Positions 1-8,099 of a stretch of 64,000 nt of DNA are shown one piece after another. Both the position numbers and the translations under genes were made by a program. This stretch comes from Poindextera sp965277425 (GTDB lineage: Bacteria > Pseudomonadota > Alphaproteobacteria > Caulobacterales > Caulobacteraceae). The number at the start of each line of letters is the position of its first letter. Positions within the stretch are counted from its first letter, which is position 1. The notes under the pieces were generated by a model. That model saw nothing but the letters and a program-made list of their open reading frames with translations. It was not told the DNA's origin and did not search any database. The stretch covers positions 124,001 to 188,000 of the forward strand of contig CBDICR010000004.1 in assembly GCA_965277425.1 (NCBI GenBank), read 5' to 3'.

Positions 1-324
1 GAGGAGAAGATCGCCGCCATCCCGCACTGGCAGGTCGCCGCCTGCTACACGTCCGAAGAGAGGGCGGTGCTGGCCTATACCGACTGCCTGGCGCTTTGCG
101 CCGGCCGCACGCCGGAGCCGGTGTTCGAGGCGCTCCGGGCCTTCCTGACCGATGAGCAGATCCTCGAACTCACCTACATCGTCTGCCTCTACGACATGCA
201 CGGTGTGATGAGCCGGGCGCTGCGCACCGAGTTCGACGACCGCGACGATCCCATCGTCGAGGTCGCCGCGCCGGAGGGCTTCAGCGCCCGCGACTTCCTC
301 GATACGGGGCGACGACCGGGCTAG
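1..324 (+). CDS. Carboxymuconolactone decarboxylase family protein, 3' part
   Basis: The reading frame is open from base 1, so the start lies outside the window; 107 residues to the TAG are visible. The sequence contains the helical pattern of the CMD/AhpD-like family: a segment around EERAVLAYTD, then a helix around LTDEQILELTYIVCLYDMHG. The family's Cys-x-x-Cys or Cys-x-x-His redox motif normally lies before this part, so it cannot be checked here. Members are small cytoplasmic enzymes with peroxidase-like or decarboxylase roles. The substrate cannot be told. The downstream gene is in the same direction but separated by a palindromic repeat, so an operon with it is unlikely. Confidence 0.7.
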   Translation, partial: EEKIAAIPHWQVAACYTSEERAVLAYTDCLALCAGRTPEPVFEALRAFLTDEQILELTYIVCLYDMHGVMSRALRTEFDDRDDPIVEVAAPEGFSARDFLDTGRRPG

Positions 325-335
325 GTTCACCCTAT

Positions 336-439
336 CGTCATGCCCCGGCTCGTCCGGGCCACCCGTGATCACCGACTCGGATCGGTGTTCATGGGTCCCC
401 CGCATTCCGCCGCTTCGCGGCTCCAGCGGGGGATGACGG
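336..439. repeat. Intergenic palindromic repeat (CGTCAT...ATGACG type)
   Basis: This spacer begins CGTCATGCCCCGG and ends GGGGGATGACGG, giving imperfect inverted ends, with further short inverted segments (GGCCACCCGTGATCACC, GGTGTTCATGGGTCCCCC) inside. Sequences with these ends are widespread, multi-copy intergenic elements in alphaproteobacteria. It probably forms a transcribed hairpin between the preceding gene and the acylase gene. Only one copy is seen in this window. Confidence 0.55.
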
Positions 440-515
440 TTTCTTTTTTGTCGCCGATTTCGGTTGTTCGCCAGCGAAACCTGAGCGCATCCTCAAATGA
501 AAACGCGGGGCGGAT

Positions 516-2921
516 ATGAGAGGGATCGTATTGCTGTCGCTTGGCGCGGCTTTGGCGTTCGCGCTTCCCGCCGCCGCCCAGACGCCGTCCTCGGCCACCC
601 ATCGCGAGGTCACGGTCCCCGGCCTCGACAAGCCGGTCGACATCGTCGTCGACCGGTGGGGCATCGCCCACATCTTCGCCGGCGATGTCCACGACGCCTT
701 TTTCGCGCAAGGGTTCAACGCCGCGCGTGATCGGCTGTGGCAGATCGATCTGTGGCGCAAGCGCGGGCTGGGGCGGCTGTCGGAAAGTTTCGGCCCGGCC
801 TATGCAGCGCAGGATCGGGCGGCGCGGCTCTTCCTCTATCGCGGCGACATGGACGCGGAGTGGGCGTCCTACGGGCCGGACGCCAGGACCGAGGCCGAGG
901 CCTTCGTGGCCGGGGTCAACGCCTATGTGGGCCAGGTGCGTTCCGGCGCGGCGCCCTTGCCGGTGGAGTTCAAGCTGACCGGCAGCCTGCCGGAGCTTTG
1001 GAGCGTCGACGACGTGGTGCGGGTGCGCTCGAACGGCCTGACCCGCAATGTCGAGTCCGAAGTGGCCCGGGCGCGGATCGCCTGCGCGGCGGGCCTGGAC
1101 GCCGATCGCCTGCGCCGCAAGATCGAGCCGCCGCATCCGCTTGTCGTCCCCGCCGGGCTCGATCCCTGCGCCGTGCCGGCCAACGTGCTCGATGACTACA
1201 GGCTGGCGACCGAGGACGTGACGTTCGCGCCCCAGGGCGCAACCACGGCCGCCGCCGACGACAGGCTGCATCTGGCCGACCTGGCGGCCGAGGCGGCGGC
1301 TGAAGGCTCCAACAACTGGGTGATCTCGCCCTCGCGCAGTGCGACCGGCCGGCCCATCCTGGCCAACGATCCGCACCGGACCCTGGGCGCGCCGTCGTTG
1401 CGCTACATCGTCGGGCTGAACGCGCCCGGCCTTTCGGTGATCGGCGCCGGCGAGCCGGCCCTGCCGGGCGTCACCATCGGCCACAACGACAAGATCGCCT
1501 TCGGCATCACCATCTTCCCGATCGATCAGGAAGACCTCTATGTCTACGACCTGAACCCGGCGAACCCGCGCCAGTACCGCTATGACGGCGGCTGGGAGGA
1601 CATGCAGGTCGTCCACCAGACCCTTCGGGTGAAGGGCGCCGCGCCGCGCGACATCGAGCTGGACTACACCCGCCACGGCCCGGTGCTGAAGATCGATCCG
1701 GCGACCCATCGCGCCTTCGCCATCCGCACCATCTGGTCGGAGCCGGGCACGGCCGCCTATTTCGGCTCGCTGCGCTATCTGACCGCCGGCGACTGGGCCG
1801 GGTTCAAGGACGCGCTGTCGCATTGGGGCGCGGCGACGCTGAACTTCGTCTATGCCGACACCGGCGGCGATATCGGCTGGATCGCCGAGGGACGCGCGCC
1901 TGTCCGGCCGAACTGGGACGGCCTGATGCCCGTGCCCGGCGACGGCCGCTACGAATGGAAGGGCTTTTTGGGCCAGGACGAGCTGCCCTCGTCCTACAAC
2001 CCCGCCAAGGGTTGGTTCGCCACCGCCAACGAGCTGAACCTGCCGGACGGCTATCCGAACGAGACCCGCAAGGTCAGCTTCGAATGGGCCGATCCCACCC
2101 GCGCCAACCGGATCAAACAGGTCCTGGCCGCCAACGACCATGTCAGCCTGGCCGATTCCATGGCGTTGCAGACCGACGACTATTCGATGACCGACATGCG
2201 CGCCGCGGCCCTGCTGCGCCCGCTGACCTCGGCCGATCCGCAGGTCGCCCAGGCGCTCGGCCTGCTCAAGGCCTGGGACGGCCATGTGGGGACGCAAAGC
2301 GCTGCCGCCGCCATCGCCGAGGTCTGGGTGAACAAGCATCTCGGCCCGGCGGCGGTCCAGGCCGTGACGCCGGCCGCGGCGCGGGCCCTGGTCGGGGCCG
2401 GATCGCCCGACGCGGTGATCTCCTATCTCGAGGCGCCGGACGCCGCCCTGGGTGCGGACCCCAAGACGGCGCGGGACGCCATCCTGCTCTCCAGCCTGAA
2501 GTCGGCGCTGGGCGAGCTGTCTCAGCGCCTCGGCCCCGACATGGCGGGCTGGACCTGGGGCGCGATCCATCATGCGGCCTTCGTTCCCGCCGCCGCCGCC
2601 CTGGCCGACCCGGCGCTGCGGGCGCAGATGACGCTTGGGCCGCTGGAGCTGCCCGGCTCGGCGACCACGCCGCGGGCGGCGACCTATCGCATGACCGATT
2701 TCGGCGCCATCTCCGGCGCCTCGGTGCGCATGGTTCTCGACGTCGGCGCCTGGGACAACAGCCGGGTGATCAATACGCCCGGCCAATCCGGCGATCCGTT
2801 CAGCGCCCAGTACCGCGACCTTTTCCCGCTCTGGGCCGGCGGCCAGTACGCGCCGCTGCTCTATTCCCGCGCGGTGGTCGACCAGGCCGCCCGGATGGTG
2901 ATCCGCCTCACGCCAGGCTAG
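516..2921 (+). CDS. Penicillin acylase family protein (Ntn hydrolase)
   Basis: An 801-residue protein with a cleavable signal peptide (about residues 1-22, ending AAAQ), so it is exported to the periplasm. It belongs to the penicillin acylase / acyl-homoserine lactone acylase family, N-terminal nucleophile hydrolases made as a precursor. The alpha part carries RWGIAHIFA and an ARDRLWQIDLWRKRGLGRL block. The cleavage site and nucleophile are visible as G-S-N-N-W-V, with Ser265 expected to become the N-terminus of the beta chain. NDPHR, GVTIGHNDKIAFGIT and the later FVYADTGGDIGWI segment are typical beta-chain motifs. The length fits the family. The substrate (beta-lactam side chain, acyl-homoserine lactone or another amide) cannot be predicted. 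It ends four bases inside the convergent methyltransferase gene. Confidence 0.93.
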   Translation: MRGIVLLSLGAALAFALPAAAQTPSSATHREVTVPGLDKPVDIVVDRWGIAHIFAGDVHDAFFAQGFNAARDRLWQIDLWRKRGLGRLSESFGPAYAAQDRAARLFLYRGDMDAEWASYGPDARTEAEAFVAGVNAYVGQVRSGAAPLPVEFKLTGSLPELWSVDDVVRVRSNGLTRNVESEVARARIACAAGLDADRLRRKIEPPHPLVVPAGLDPCAVPANVLDDYRLATEDVTFAPQGATTAAADDRLHLADLAAEAAAEGSNNWVISPSRSATGRPILANDPHRTLGAPSLRYIVGLNAPGLSVIGAGEPALPGVTIGHNDKIAFGITIFPIDQEDLYVYDLNPANPRQYRYDGGWEDMQVVHQTLRVKGAAPRDIELDYTRHGPVLKIDPATHRAFAIRTIWSEPGTAAYFGSLRYLTAGDWAGFKDALSHWGAATLNFVYADTGGDIGWIAEGRAPVRPNWDGLMPVPGDGRYEWKGFLGQDELPSSYNPAKGWFATANELNLPDGYPNETRKVSFEWADPTRANRIKQVLAANDHVSLADSMALQTDDYSMTDMRAAALLRPLTSADPQVAQALGLLKAWDGHVGTQSAAAAIAEVWVNKHLGPAAVQAVTPAAARALVGAGSPDAVISYLEAPDAALGADPKTARDAILLSSLKSALGELSQRLGPDMAGWTWGAIHHAAFVPAAAALADPALRAQMTLGPLELPGSATTPRAATYRMTDFGAISGASVRMVLDVGAWDNSRVINTPGQSGDPFSAQYRDLFPLWAGGQYAPLLYSRAVVDQAARMVIRLTPG

Positions 2922-3736
2922 CCGATCGCCAGATCGGCGCGGGTCAATTCGTGCAGCACGACGGCCGAGGCCGCGGCGACATTGAGCGAGTCCCAGCCCG
3001 CCGCCATGGGGATGGCCAGGGTGCGGGTTCGCCGCAGGAGGTCCTCGGCCAGGCCCGCGCCCTCGGCGCCCAGCAGGATCGCCGCGCGATCCGGGCGTCG
3101 AATGCCGGTCAGCGGCTGGGCGCCGCTCGGGCTGAGCGCCAGCGCGGCGAAGCCTGTGCGGCTCAATAGCGCCAGCGGGTCTTCACGGGCCGGCAACCGC
3201 GCGAACCGGACCTTCAACGCCGCGCCGACCGAGACGCGGATGGCCTTGCGATAGAGCGGGTCGCAACAGGCGGCGTCCAACAGCACCGCGTCCACGCCAA
3301 AGGCGGCGGCGTTGCGGAACAGGCCGCCCATATTGTCGTGGTTGGAGATGCCGAACAGCACCACGGCGAGCGCGCGGGGCCCGAGCCCGTTCAGCAGCGC
3401 CTCGGCGCCTGGATCGGGCGGGCGGACGCCGTGCGCCATCATGCCGCGATGGATGTGAAAGCCGACGATGGCGTCCATCACCGCCTGGTCGGCGGCATAG
3501 ACGGGAACGTCGGGCGGCAATCTCTCGATCAGGGGCTTGAGGCGCTCGATGCGATTGGCCGCGACCAGCAGGGACGAGGCCCGGCAGCGGCTCTCGCCGG
3601 CGAGCAGCACCTTCAGCACCACTTCGCCCTCGGCGATGAACTCGCCGCGCCGGCCGACCAGATCGCGCTCGCGGACCTGGGTATAGGCCGCGATGCGCGG
3701 GTCGTCGGGATCGGCGATGGGGATGATGTTGGGCAA
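2918..3736 (-). CDS. TrmH/SpoU family RNA methyltransferase
   Basis: A 272-residue SPOUT-class methyltransferase that transfers a methyl group from S-adenosylmethionine to rRNA or tRNA, usually at a ribose 2'-OH. All three SpoU motifs are visible: motif 1 around SNHDNMGGLFRNAAAFGVDA (about residues 131-150), motif 2 ILLGAEGAGL (about 220) and motif 3 IPMAAGWDSLNVAAASAV, which forms the knotted cofactor site. The N-terminal part with RERDLVGRRGEFIAEGEVVL resembles the substrate-binding domain of this subgroup. The start chosen is TTG at 3736; no ATG or GTG lies close by and the ribosome site is weak, so the start is uncertain. The target base is unknown. It overlaps the end of the acylase gene tail to tail by four bases. 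Confidence 0.9.
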   Translation of the reverse strand: MPNIIPIADPDDPRIAAYTQVRERDLVGRRGEFIAEGEVVLKVLLAGESRCRASSLLVAANRIERLKPLIERLPPDVPVYAADQAVMDAIVGFHIHRGMMAHGVRPPDPGAEALLNGLGPRALAVVLFGISNHDNMGGLFRNAAAFGVDAVLLDAACCDPLYRKAIRVSVGAALKVRFARLPAREDPLALLSRTGFAALALSPSGAQPLTGIRRPDRAAILLGAEGAGLAEDLLRRTRTLAIPMAAGWDSLNVAAASAVVLHELTRADLAIG

Positions 3737-3775
3737 GGTTGCGAGAATAACCTGTGTGCGAGGATCACACTATTC

Positions 3776-3805
3776 TTGCCCACTCATCCCTTGCCCACTC
3801 ATCCC
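3776..3805. repeat. Perfect 15-bp tandem duplication
   Basis: TTGCCCACTCATCCC occurs twice back to back (3776-3790 and 3791-3805), just upstream of the RNA methyltransferase gene. It lies in noncoding DNA and may be a recent slippage event. Confidence 0.85.
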
Positions 3806-3980
3806 GCGAAAAACGGAACTCAGGGTTTTGGGCCCGGTCCGATGATCGTCCCCGAAGAGCAACCGCCAAGGACGCCAAGAGAAGTCGTTGCGGTTCCTGT
3901 CGCGAACGCTAGTCGATTTACACATCTCAAAGATAGGCAACCATATCAAGGGCTTGCGCCATTCTGAAAACGGAGTGATA

Positions 3981-4030
3981 CCCCTCATCCGTCGGCTACG
4001 CCGACACCTTCTCCCGCAAGGGGAGAAGGA
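3981..4030. repeat. REP-like palindrome (CCCCTCATCCG...GGGGAGAAGG)
   Basis: The unit reads CCCCTCATCCGTCGGC, a short TCGGC/GCCGA hairpin, then ACCTTCTCCCGCAAGGGGAG with its own hairpin. Two related units in inverted orientation lie at 21804-21967. Such units are scattered in many copies in alphaproteobacterial genomes. Confidence 0.75.
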
Positions 4031-4346
4031 ACCTTTAGGTTCGCCCGGAGATCTGTGCATCCATTAGGTCGCGAACGGGGAGACAGTCGCCTTGGCGTCC
4101 TCGGCGGTCAAAAGCCTGGTTATCGCTTGCGCGACGTCAGCGATATTTGGATTACAGCGAATTATCTTGGCGGCGCGCGCGGCCGGCGCGACAAGGGGCT
4201 TCGACGGGGGGCCTCGTCCTGGTGGAGCATAACAGCTGATCGCCCTCATCGCGGCCGCGGCCATCCTCGCGCCGGCCTTCGAGATTCCGAGCCTTCCGCC
4301 CATTCGGCGCGATCCGCAGATCACCTATGTCGATCGCTCCGGCGCG

Positions 4347-6149
4347 GTGCTGGGCGTGCGCGGCGGTCGCTATGCGCCGCCGGTGGATCTGGCCAAGCTG
4401 CCGCCTTACGTGCCCGCGGCCTTTGTCGCCATCGAGGATCGGCGCTTCTATTCCCATGCCGGATTCGACGCTATGGGCATGGCCCGCGCCCTGGTCGCCG
4501 ATATCGGCGAGGGCCGCGCGGCGCAAGGCGCGTCCACCATAACCCAGCAGCTGGCGCGCAACCTCTTCCTCACCGCCGACCGGACGGTGGAGCGCAAGGG
4601 CGAGGAGTTGATCTACGCTATCGAGCTGGAGCAGAAATACTCCAAGGCACAGATTCTCGGCCTGTATCTCAGCCGGGTCTATTTTGGGGCCGGCGCCTAC
4701 GGGATCGAGGCGGCGGCGGAGCGCTATTTCGACAAACCCGCCGCGCGCCTGACCCTCCGCGAGGCGGCGATGCTGGCGGCGCTGATGAAGTCGCCCACCG
4801 ATTACGACCCGATCCAGCAGCCGGAGCGCTCGAAAGAGCGCACCGAGCTGGTGCTCGACGCCATGGTCGAGACCGGCGCGATCACCACGACGCAGCGGGC
4901 CAGGGCCGAGGCGCAGACGCCCAAGGTCTGGACGCTGGCCGCCAACGCCCCGGCGCAATATTTCGTCGACTGGCTGGAGCCCTGGACCCGTCAGCAGGTG
5001 GGCGGCTCCAAGCAGGACGTCGTGGTCGAGACCACGCTCGACCTGCCGACGGAGATCGACGCGGGCGAGGCGGCGGTCGCGACGGTGGGACGCTTCACCC
5101 GCCAGGGCGCCAGCCAGGCGGCGCTGGTGGCCCTCGACGGCCAGGGCCGCATTCGCGCCATGGTCGGCGGCGTCGACTATGCGGCCAGTCCCTACAATCG
5201 CGCCATCGACGCCCATCGCCAGGTCGGATCGGCCTGGAAGCCCTTCGTCTACCTGGCGGCGCTGGAGGCCGGCCAGACCCCTGACAGCATGGCGGTCGAT
5301 GAGCCGGTGACGATCGACAACTGGTCGCCGCACGATTTCGAGGACACCTATCTGGGCCCCATCACGCTCGAGCGGGCGCTGGCGCAGTCGATCAACACCG
5401 TGGCCGCGCGCCTGGCCGACCAGGTCGGCCGCCCCGTGGTCGCCGCCGACGCGCGGCGCCTCGGGATCCTCACCCCGATCAACACCGAACCGGCCATGGC
5501 GCTGGGCACCAGCCTGGTGACGCCCTTCGAGATGGCCGAGGCCTATGACGCCTTCTCCAATGGCGGAAACCGCGTCGGCGCCTTCGGGGTCGAGCGCATC
5601 CGCACCACCGGCGGCCAGCTGATCTATCGCGCCCCGGCCCCGGTCACGGTCCCGGCCATCGCCAATCCGCCGCTCAGCGAACTCGACCGCATGCTGCGGG
5701 CGGTGGTCACCTACGGAACCGGCGTAAAGGCGGCCATTCCCGGCCACGACATCGCCGGCAAGACCGGCACGACCTCGGACTACCGCGACGCTTGGTTCTG
5801 CGGCTTCACCGGCGACCTGACCACCGTGGTCTGGATGGGCCGCGACGATAACGCGCCCATGCGCGGCATAACCGGCGGCTCGGCGCCGGCTGAGTTCTGG
5901 CATGCCTTCATGATCCGCGCCGTGCGGCGGCTGCCGGTGACGCCGATCCCTTACGGACCGGCCGCGCCCGCGGCGGTGATCCCGGCGGCGGCCGAGCCGG
6001 CGCCATTTGGGACGGCGCCGCTCGGCCCGCCGCCAACCGATCCCGGACCCTTGGCGCCCGCCCCGTCCTCATCGACGCCCGCCGACATGGGGTTCAGCCC
6101 TCCGGCCACGTCCAACTCGCGCCCCTGGGAAGGGCCCGGCGGCGCATGA
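4347..6149 (+). CDS. Class A penicillin-binding protein (glycosyltransferase/transpeptidase)
   Basis: A bifunctional peptidoglycan synthase of the PBP1A family, polymerising lipid II and cross-linking stem peptides at the outer face of the inner membrane. Numbering from GTG 4347, the GT51 domain shows the catalytic Glu30 in IEDRRFYSHAGFD, then ASTITQQLARNLFL. The transpeptidase domain shows SAWK (Ser295), SIN in AQSINTVAARL, and KTGTT near residue 475. The C-terminus is Pro/Ala-rich and probably disordered. The 600-residue product lacks a membrane anchor: a hydrophobic segment (LIALIAAAAILAPAF) is encoded in frame from 4236, but an in-frame TAA lies at 4230 and no ATG, GTG or TTG falls between. 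Either CTG 4236 is used, with GGTGGAG eight bases upstream, or the 5' end is damaged. Confidence 0.9.
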   Translation: MLGVRGGRYAPPVDLAKLPPYVPAAFVAIEDRRFYSHAGFDAMGMARALVADIGEGRAAQGASTITQQLARNLFLTADRTVERKGEELIYAIELEQKYSKAQILGLYLSRVYFGAGAYGIEAAAERYFDKPAARLTLREAAMLAALMKSPTDYDPIQQPERSKERTELVLDAMVETGAITTTQRARAEAQTPKVWTLAANAPAQYFVDWLEPWTRQQVGGSKQDVVVETTLDLPTEIDAGEAAVATVGRFTRQGASQAALVALDGQGRIRAMVGGVDYAASPYNRAIDAHRQVGSAWKPFVYLAALEAGQTPDSMAVDEPVTIDNWSPHDFEDTYLGPITLERALAQSINTVAARLADQVGRPVVAADARRLGILTPINTEPAMALGTSLVTPFEMAEAYDAFSNGGNRVGAFGVERIRTTGGQLIYRAPAPVTVPAIANPPLSELDRMLRAVVTYGTGVKAAIPGHDIAGKTGTTSDYRDAWFCGFTGDLTTVVWMGRDDNAPMRGITGGSAPAEFWHAFMIRAVRRLPVTPIPYGPAAPAAVIPAAAEPAPFGTAPLGPPPTDPGPLAPAPSSSTPADMGFSPPATSNSRPWEGPGGA

Positions 6150-6161
6150 TAAGCCGGCCGG

Positions 6162-6611
6162 ATGACCAGCCTCTATATCGACGCCGACGCCTGCCCGGTG
6201 AAGGACGAGATCTATCGGGTCGCGGACCGCTACGGACTGGCCGTCCTGGTGGTGTCGAACAGCTGGATTCGTGTCCCCGCCAGCCCGCGCGTCACCGCGG
6301 TGGTGGTCGACGACGGTCCTGACGTCGCCGACGACTGGATCGCCGAACGGGCCGGTCCTGGCGACGTCGTCATCACCGCCGACATCCCCCTGGCCGATCG
6401 GGCGCTGAAGGCCGGCGCCCAGGCGCTCCACCCGACGGGCCGGGTGTTCACCACCGATTCCATCGGCTCGGCCCTGGCCTCTCGCAGCATTGGCGAACAC
6501 CTGCGTTCCATGGGCGAGATCACCGGCGGCCCCAAACCCTTCGCGCCCGCCGATCGGTCGCGTTTCCTCCAGGCGCTGGACGCCGCCGTCGTCAAGGCGC
6601 GCCGCGGCTGA
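6162..6611 (+). CDS. YaiI/YqxD family protein (DUF188)
   Basis: A 149-residue cytoplasmic protein matching the UPF0178/DUF188 family in length and sequence. The N-terminal IDADACPVKDEIYRVADRYG motif is diagnostic, and GDVVITADIPLADRAL and TGGPKPFAPADRSRFLQALD follow in the expected order. The acidic residues (DADACP, D-D, TADIPLAD) recall PIN-like nuclease folds, but the family's role is not established. It begins 12 bases after the penicillin-binding protein stop codon and may be cotranscribed with it. Confidence 0.93.
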   Translation: MTSLYIDADACPVKDEIYRVADRYGLAVLVVSNSWIRVPASPRVTAVVVDDGPDVADDWIAERAGPGDVVITADIPLADRALKAGAQALHPTGRVFTTDSIGSALASRSIGEHLRSMGEITGGPKPFAPADRSRFLQALDAAVVKARRG

Positions 6612-6705
6612 CCGCCGGCCGCCTTGCGCGGTGGCCAAGCTCTCGTCTATCAGGCCCTCGCGCGGCAAGGTCCGGCGTTGAACACCCCGAAAAAAGGACG
6701 ATGGC

Positions 6706-6771
6706 GTGCAGACCAAGCGGCAGAAGAAGATCGACGCGGTGTCGAAGGAATTCCTCTACCCGATGGGGTAG
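6706..6771 (+). CDS. Possible 21-residue small ORF
   Basis: GTG at 6706 opens a 21-codon frame (MQTKRQKKIDAVSKEFLYPM, then G) ending at TAG 6769-6771. An A-rich ribosome site (AAAAAAGGA, 6690-6698) stands about eight bases upstream, better placed than chance would suggest. The peptide is basic. It lies in a 170-base spacer after the DUF188 gene. It could be a real small protein, or the surviving start of a decayed gene. Nothing in the sequence identifies it. Confidence 0.25.
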   Translation: MQTKRQKKIDAVSKEFLYPMG

Positions 6772-6782
6772 GCGGCCAGGGT

Positions 6783-7289
6783 CTATCCCGCCGCCGAAGC
6801 GCGGTCGTAATACTCGTTCGGATCGCCGACGCGTTTGCGCGTGACCTGGACCAGGCCGTCCAGGATGGACTGGCGCTGCGCGCCCGACATGGCCGCCCCG
6901 GCCGCACGCAACAGCTTGAGCGCCTCGATGTGAACGTCGATCGCGTCCCAGGCCCGGATGTCGAGTTCGTGGCTGAGGTCGACCAGGGCGCAGAAGGAGC
7001 GCGCCGCATCGTCCATGCCGCTGCCCGGAACGAACAGGGCCATGTCGATGACGTTGCAGCTCAGCCGATAGAGGTCGTCGAGGGGTTCGTTGGCGCGAGC
7101 GGCGGCGTTCGATCCATAGCGGGCGTCGATTTCCGCGAGCGCGGCGTCGAGGGCGGCGAGGGCGGTCTCCCGCAAGCTTTCGAGGCCTGCATCGGCCTGT
7201 TTCAGCGCCTGATTGGCCGAGATGCCGCCCGACTGAAAGGCCAGGGTCGCCAGTCGGCTTTTGACTCTGAACTTTCTCACCTTGCTCAC
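6783..7289 (-). CDS. CheE-like helical protein, partner of the response regulator
   Basis: A 168-residue, probably all-alpha cytoplasmic protein with a basic N-terminus (MSKVRKFRVKSRLATLAF). Its start overlaps the stop of the upstream response-regulator gene by four bases (ATGA), so the two are translationally coupled. From memory it resembles the CheE proteins that follow the cheYIII gene in Caulobacter chemotaxis clusters: GGISANQALKQADAGLESLRE near the N-terminus and repeated LxxLxxxI helices. That match is unverified. No catalytic motif is visible. It may be a phosphorelay or localisation partner of the regulator. Confidence 0.55.
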   Translation of the reverse strand: MSKVRKFRVKSRLATLAFQSGGISANQALKQADAGLESLRETALAALDAALAEIDARYGSNAAARANEPLDDLYRLSCNVIDMALFVPGSGMDDAARSFCALVDLSHELDIRAWDAIDVHIEALKLLRAAGAAMSGAQRQSILDGLVQVTRKRVGDPNEYYDRASAAG

Positions 7290-7882
7290 AGCGCTACCTT
7301 CGGGGCTTCAATGGGAGAGGTGAGGTCTTCGGAGTCGTCCGCATCGCCAGCCGCCTCATCGCGATCCTCGGCCCGCCGACCCGCCATGCCCGCGGGTGGG
7401 CCCTCGGTCTTGAATCGGCGATCCAGCCCGCAATAGGTGTCGGATTCAATGAACATTCGGTTTTCGCGCCCGACCCAGAAGATCCGCTCGAGAACGACTT
7501 TCGGGGTGATGGGCTTGGCGATGATGAAGTGGGCGCCGCAGTCGCGCGCCCGCGCGACCTGGGAAATCCGGGTATGGCCGGTGACGATGATCGCCGGAAC
7601 GAACCGGTTGGCCTCGATGGAATGGCGCCGCACCCATTCGATGAACTCGTAGCCGCTCTCGTCGGGCATGTTGGCGTCGGTCAGGATGAAGTCGATCACC
7701 CGCTCGGCCAGAACGGTCCTGGCCTCGGCGACGGTGGTGCAGCGGGTGATGCTGCGCACGCCAAAGCCGCTGATCACCTGGGCCATGATGTCCAGGAAGA
7801 AGTGGTTCGGGTCGATCAGCAGGAAGTCGATCTTCTCCAGATTGATCTTGTCGCTGGCGAGCACGGATCCGAAGTTGGCCAT
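7286..7882 (-). CDS. CheY-like response regulator
   Basis: A 198-residue single-domain response regulator. The receiver domain spans about residues 18-140: LLIDPNHF carries one acidic residue (Asp24) where most receivers have two, Asp69 in LTDANMPDESG is the likely phosphorylation site, and IIVTGHT and FIIAKPIT supply the conserved Thr and Lys. No DNA-binding domain follows. Instead there is a tail with the YCGLDRRFK motif, common in alphaproteobacterial signalling proteins, and then an acidic disordered end. It probably acts by protein-protein contact. No histidine kinase or complete chemotaxis cluster lies nearby. It is coupled by ATGA overlap to the downstream helical partner gene. Confidence 0.88.
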   Translation of the reverse strand: MANFGSVLASDKINLEKIDFLLIDPNHFFLDIMAQVISGFGVRSITRCTTVAEARTVLAERVIDFILTDANMPDESGYEFIEWVRRHSIEANRFVPAIIVTGHTRISQVARARDCGAHFIIAKPITPKVVLERIFWVGRENRMFIESDTYCGLDRRFKTEGPPAGMAGRRAEDRDEAAGDADDSEDLTSPIEAPKVAL

Positions 7883-8099
7883 CGCCTATCCTCGCGGCCA
7901 TTCGACGCCGAACAGAAGCGCGCGCACGGCGGGCCTTTTTCGGCTTTGGTCTTGAGCGGGAGGGGACAGCGCAACCGACATTAGAATCATCCGATACGGC
8001 ACAGCTAGCGAAGTGTGATTAACGAAGCCTTGGCGACGACGCGCCCAAGCGTCGCACCACAGCCGAAAATAGACGCGTCCCGGGCCGGGTGAAACCGCT

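Larger units (their letters stand above)
3737..4235. other. Gene-free spacer rich in small repeats
   Basis: About 500 bases without a convincing gene. It holds a perfect 15-bp tandem duplication of TTGCCCACTCATCCC at 3776-3805, two copies of a CGCCAAGGACGCCAAG-like repeat (3862-3879, and reverse at 4088-4109) and a palindrome of the CCCCTCATCCG...CTTCTCCC type at 3981-4030. Short open frames over this stretch look repeat-derived. The last 100 bases stay open in the frame of the penicillin-binding protein gene up to a TAA at 4230. Confidence 0.6.

Noticed and set aside
369..2786. An 805-codon open frame on the reverse strand opposite the penicillin acylase gene
   Set aside because: Its product is Gly/Arg/His-rich with no domain, as expected opposite a GC-rich gene. 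The forward frame has a signal peptide and catalytic motifs.
3770..4060. A 96-codon reverse-strand frame in the spacer
   Set aside because: It is built from the tandem duplication and REP-like repeat and shows no protein motif.
4055..5284. A 409-codon forward frame over the start of the penicillin-binding protein gene
   Set aside because: It is Arg/Gly-rich shadow sequence in another frame. It does not supply the missing anchor.
8012..8026. A palindromic GCTAGC site within CACA/TGTG near the response regulator
   Set aside because: The arms are too short and the site is over 100 bases from the start codon. It could be chance.
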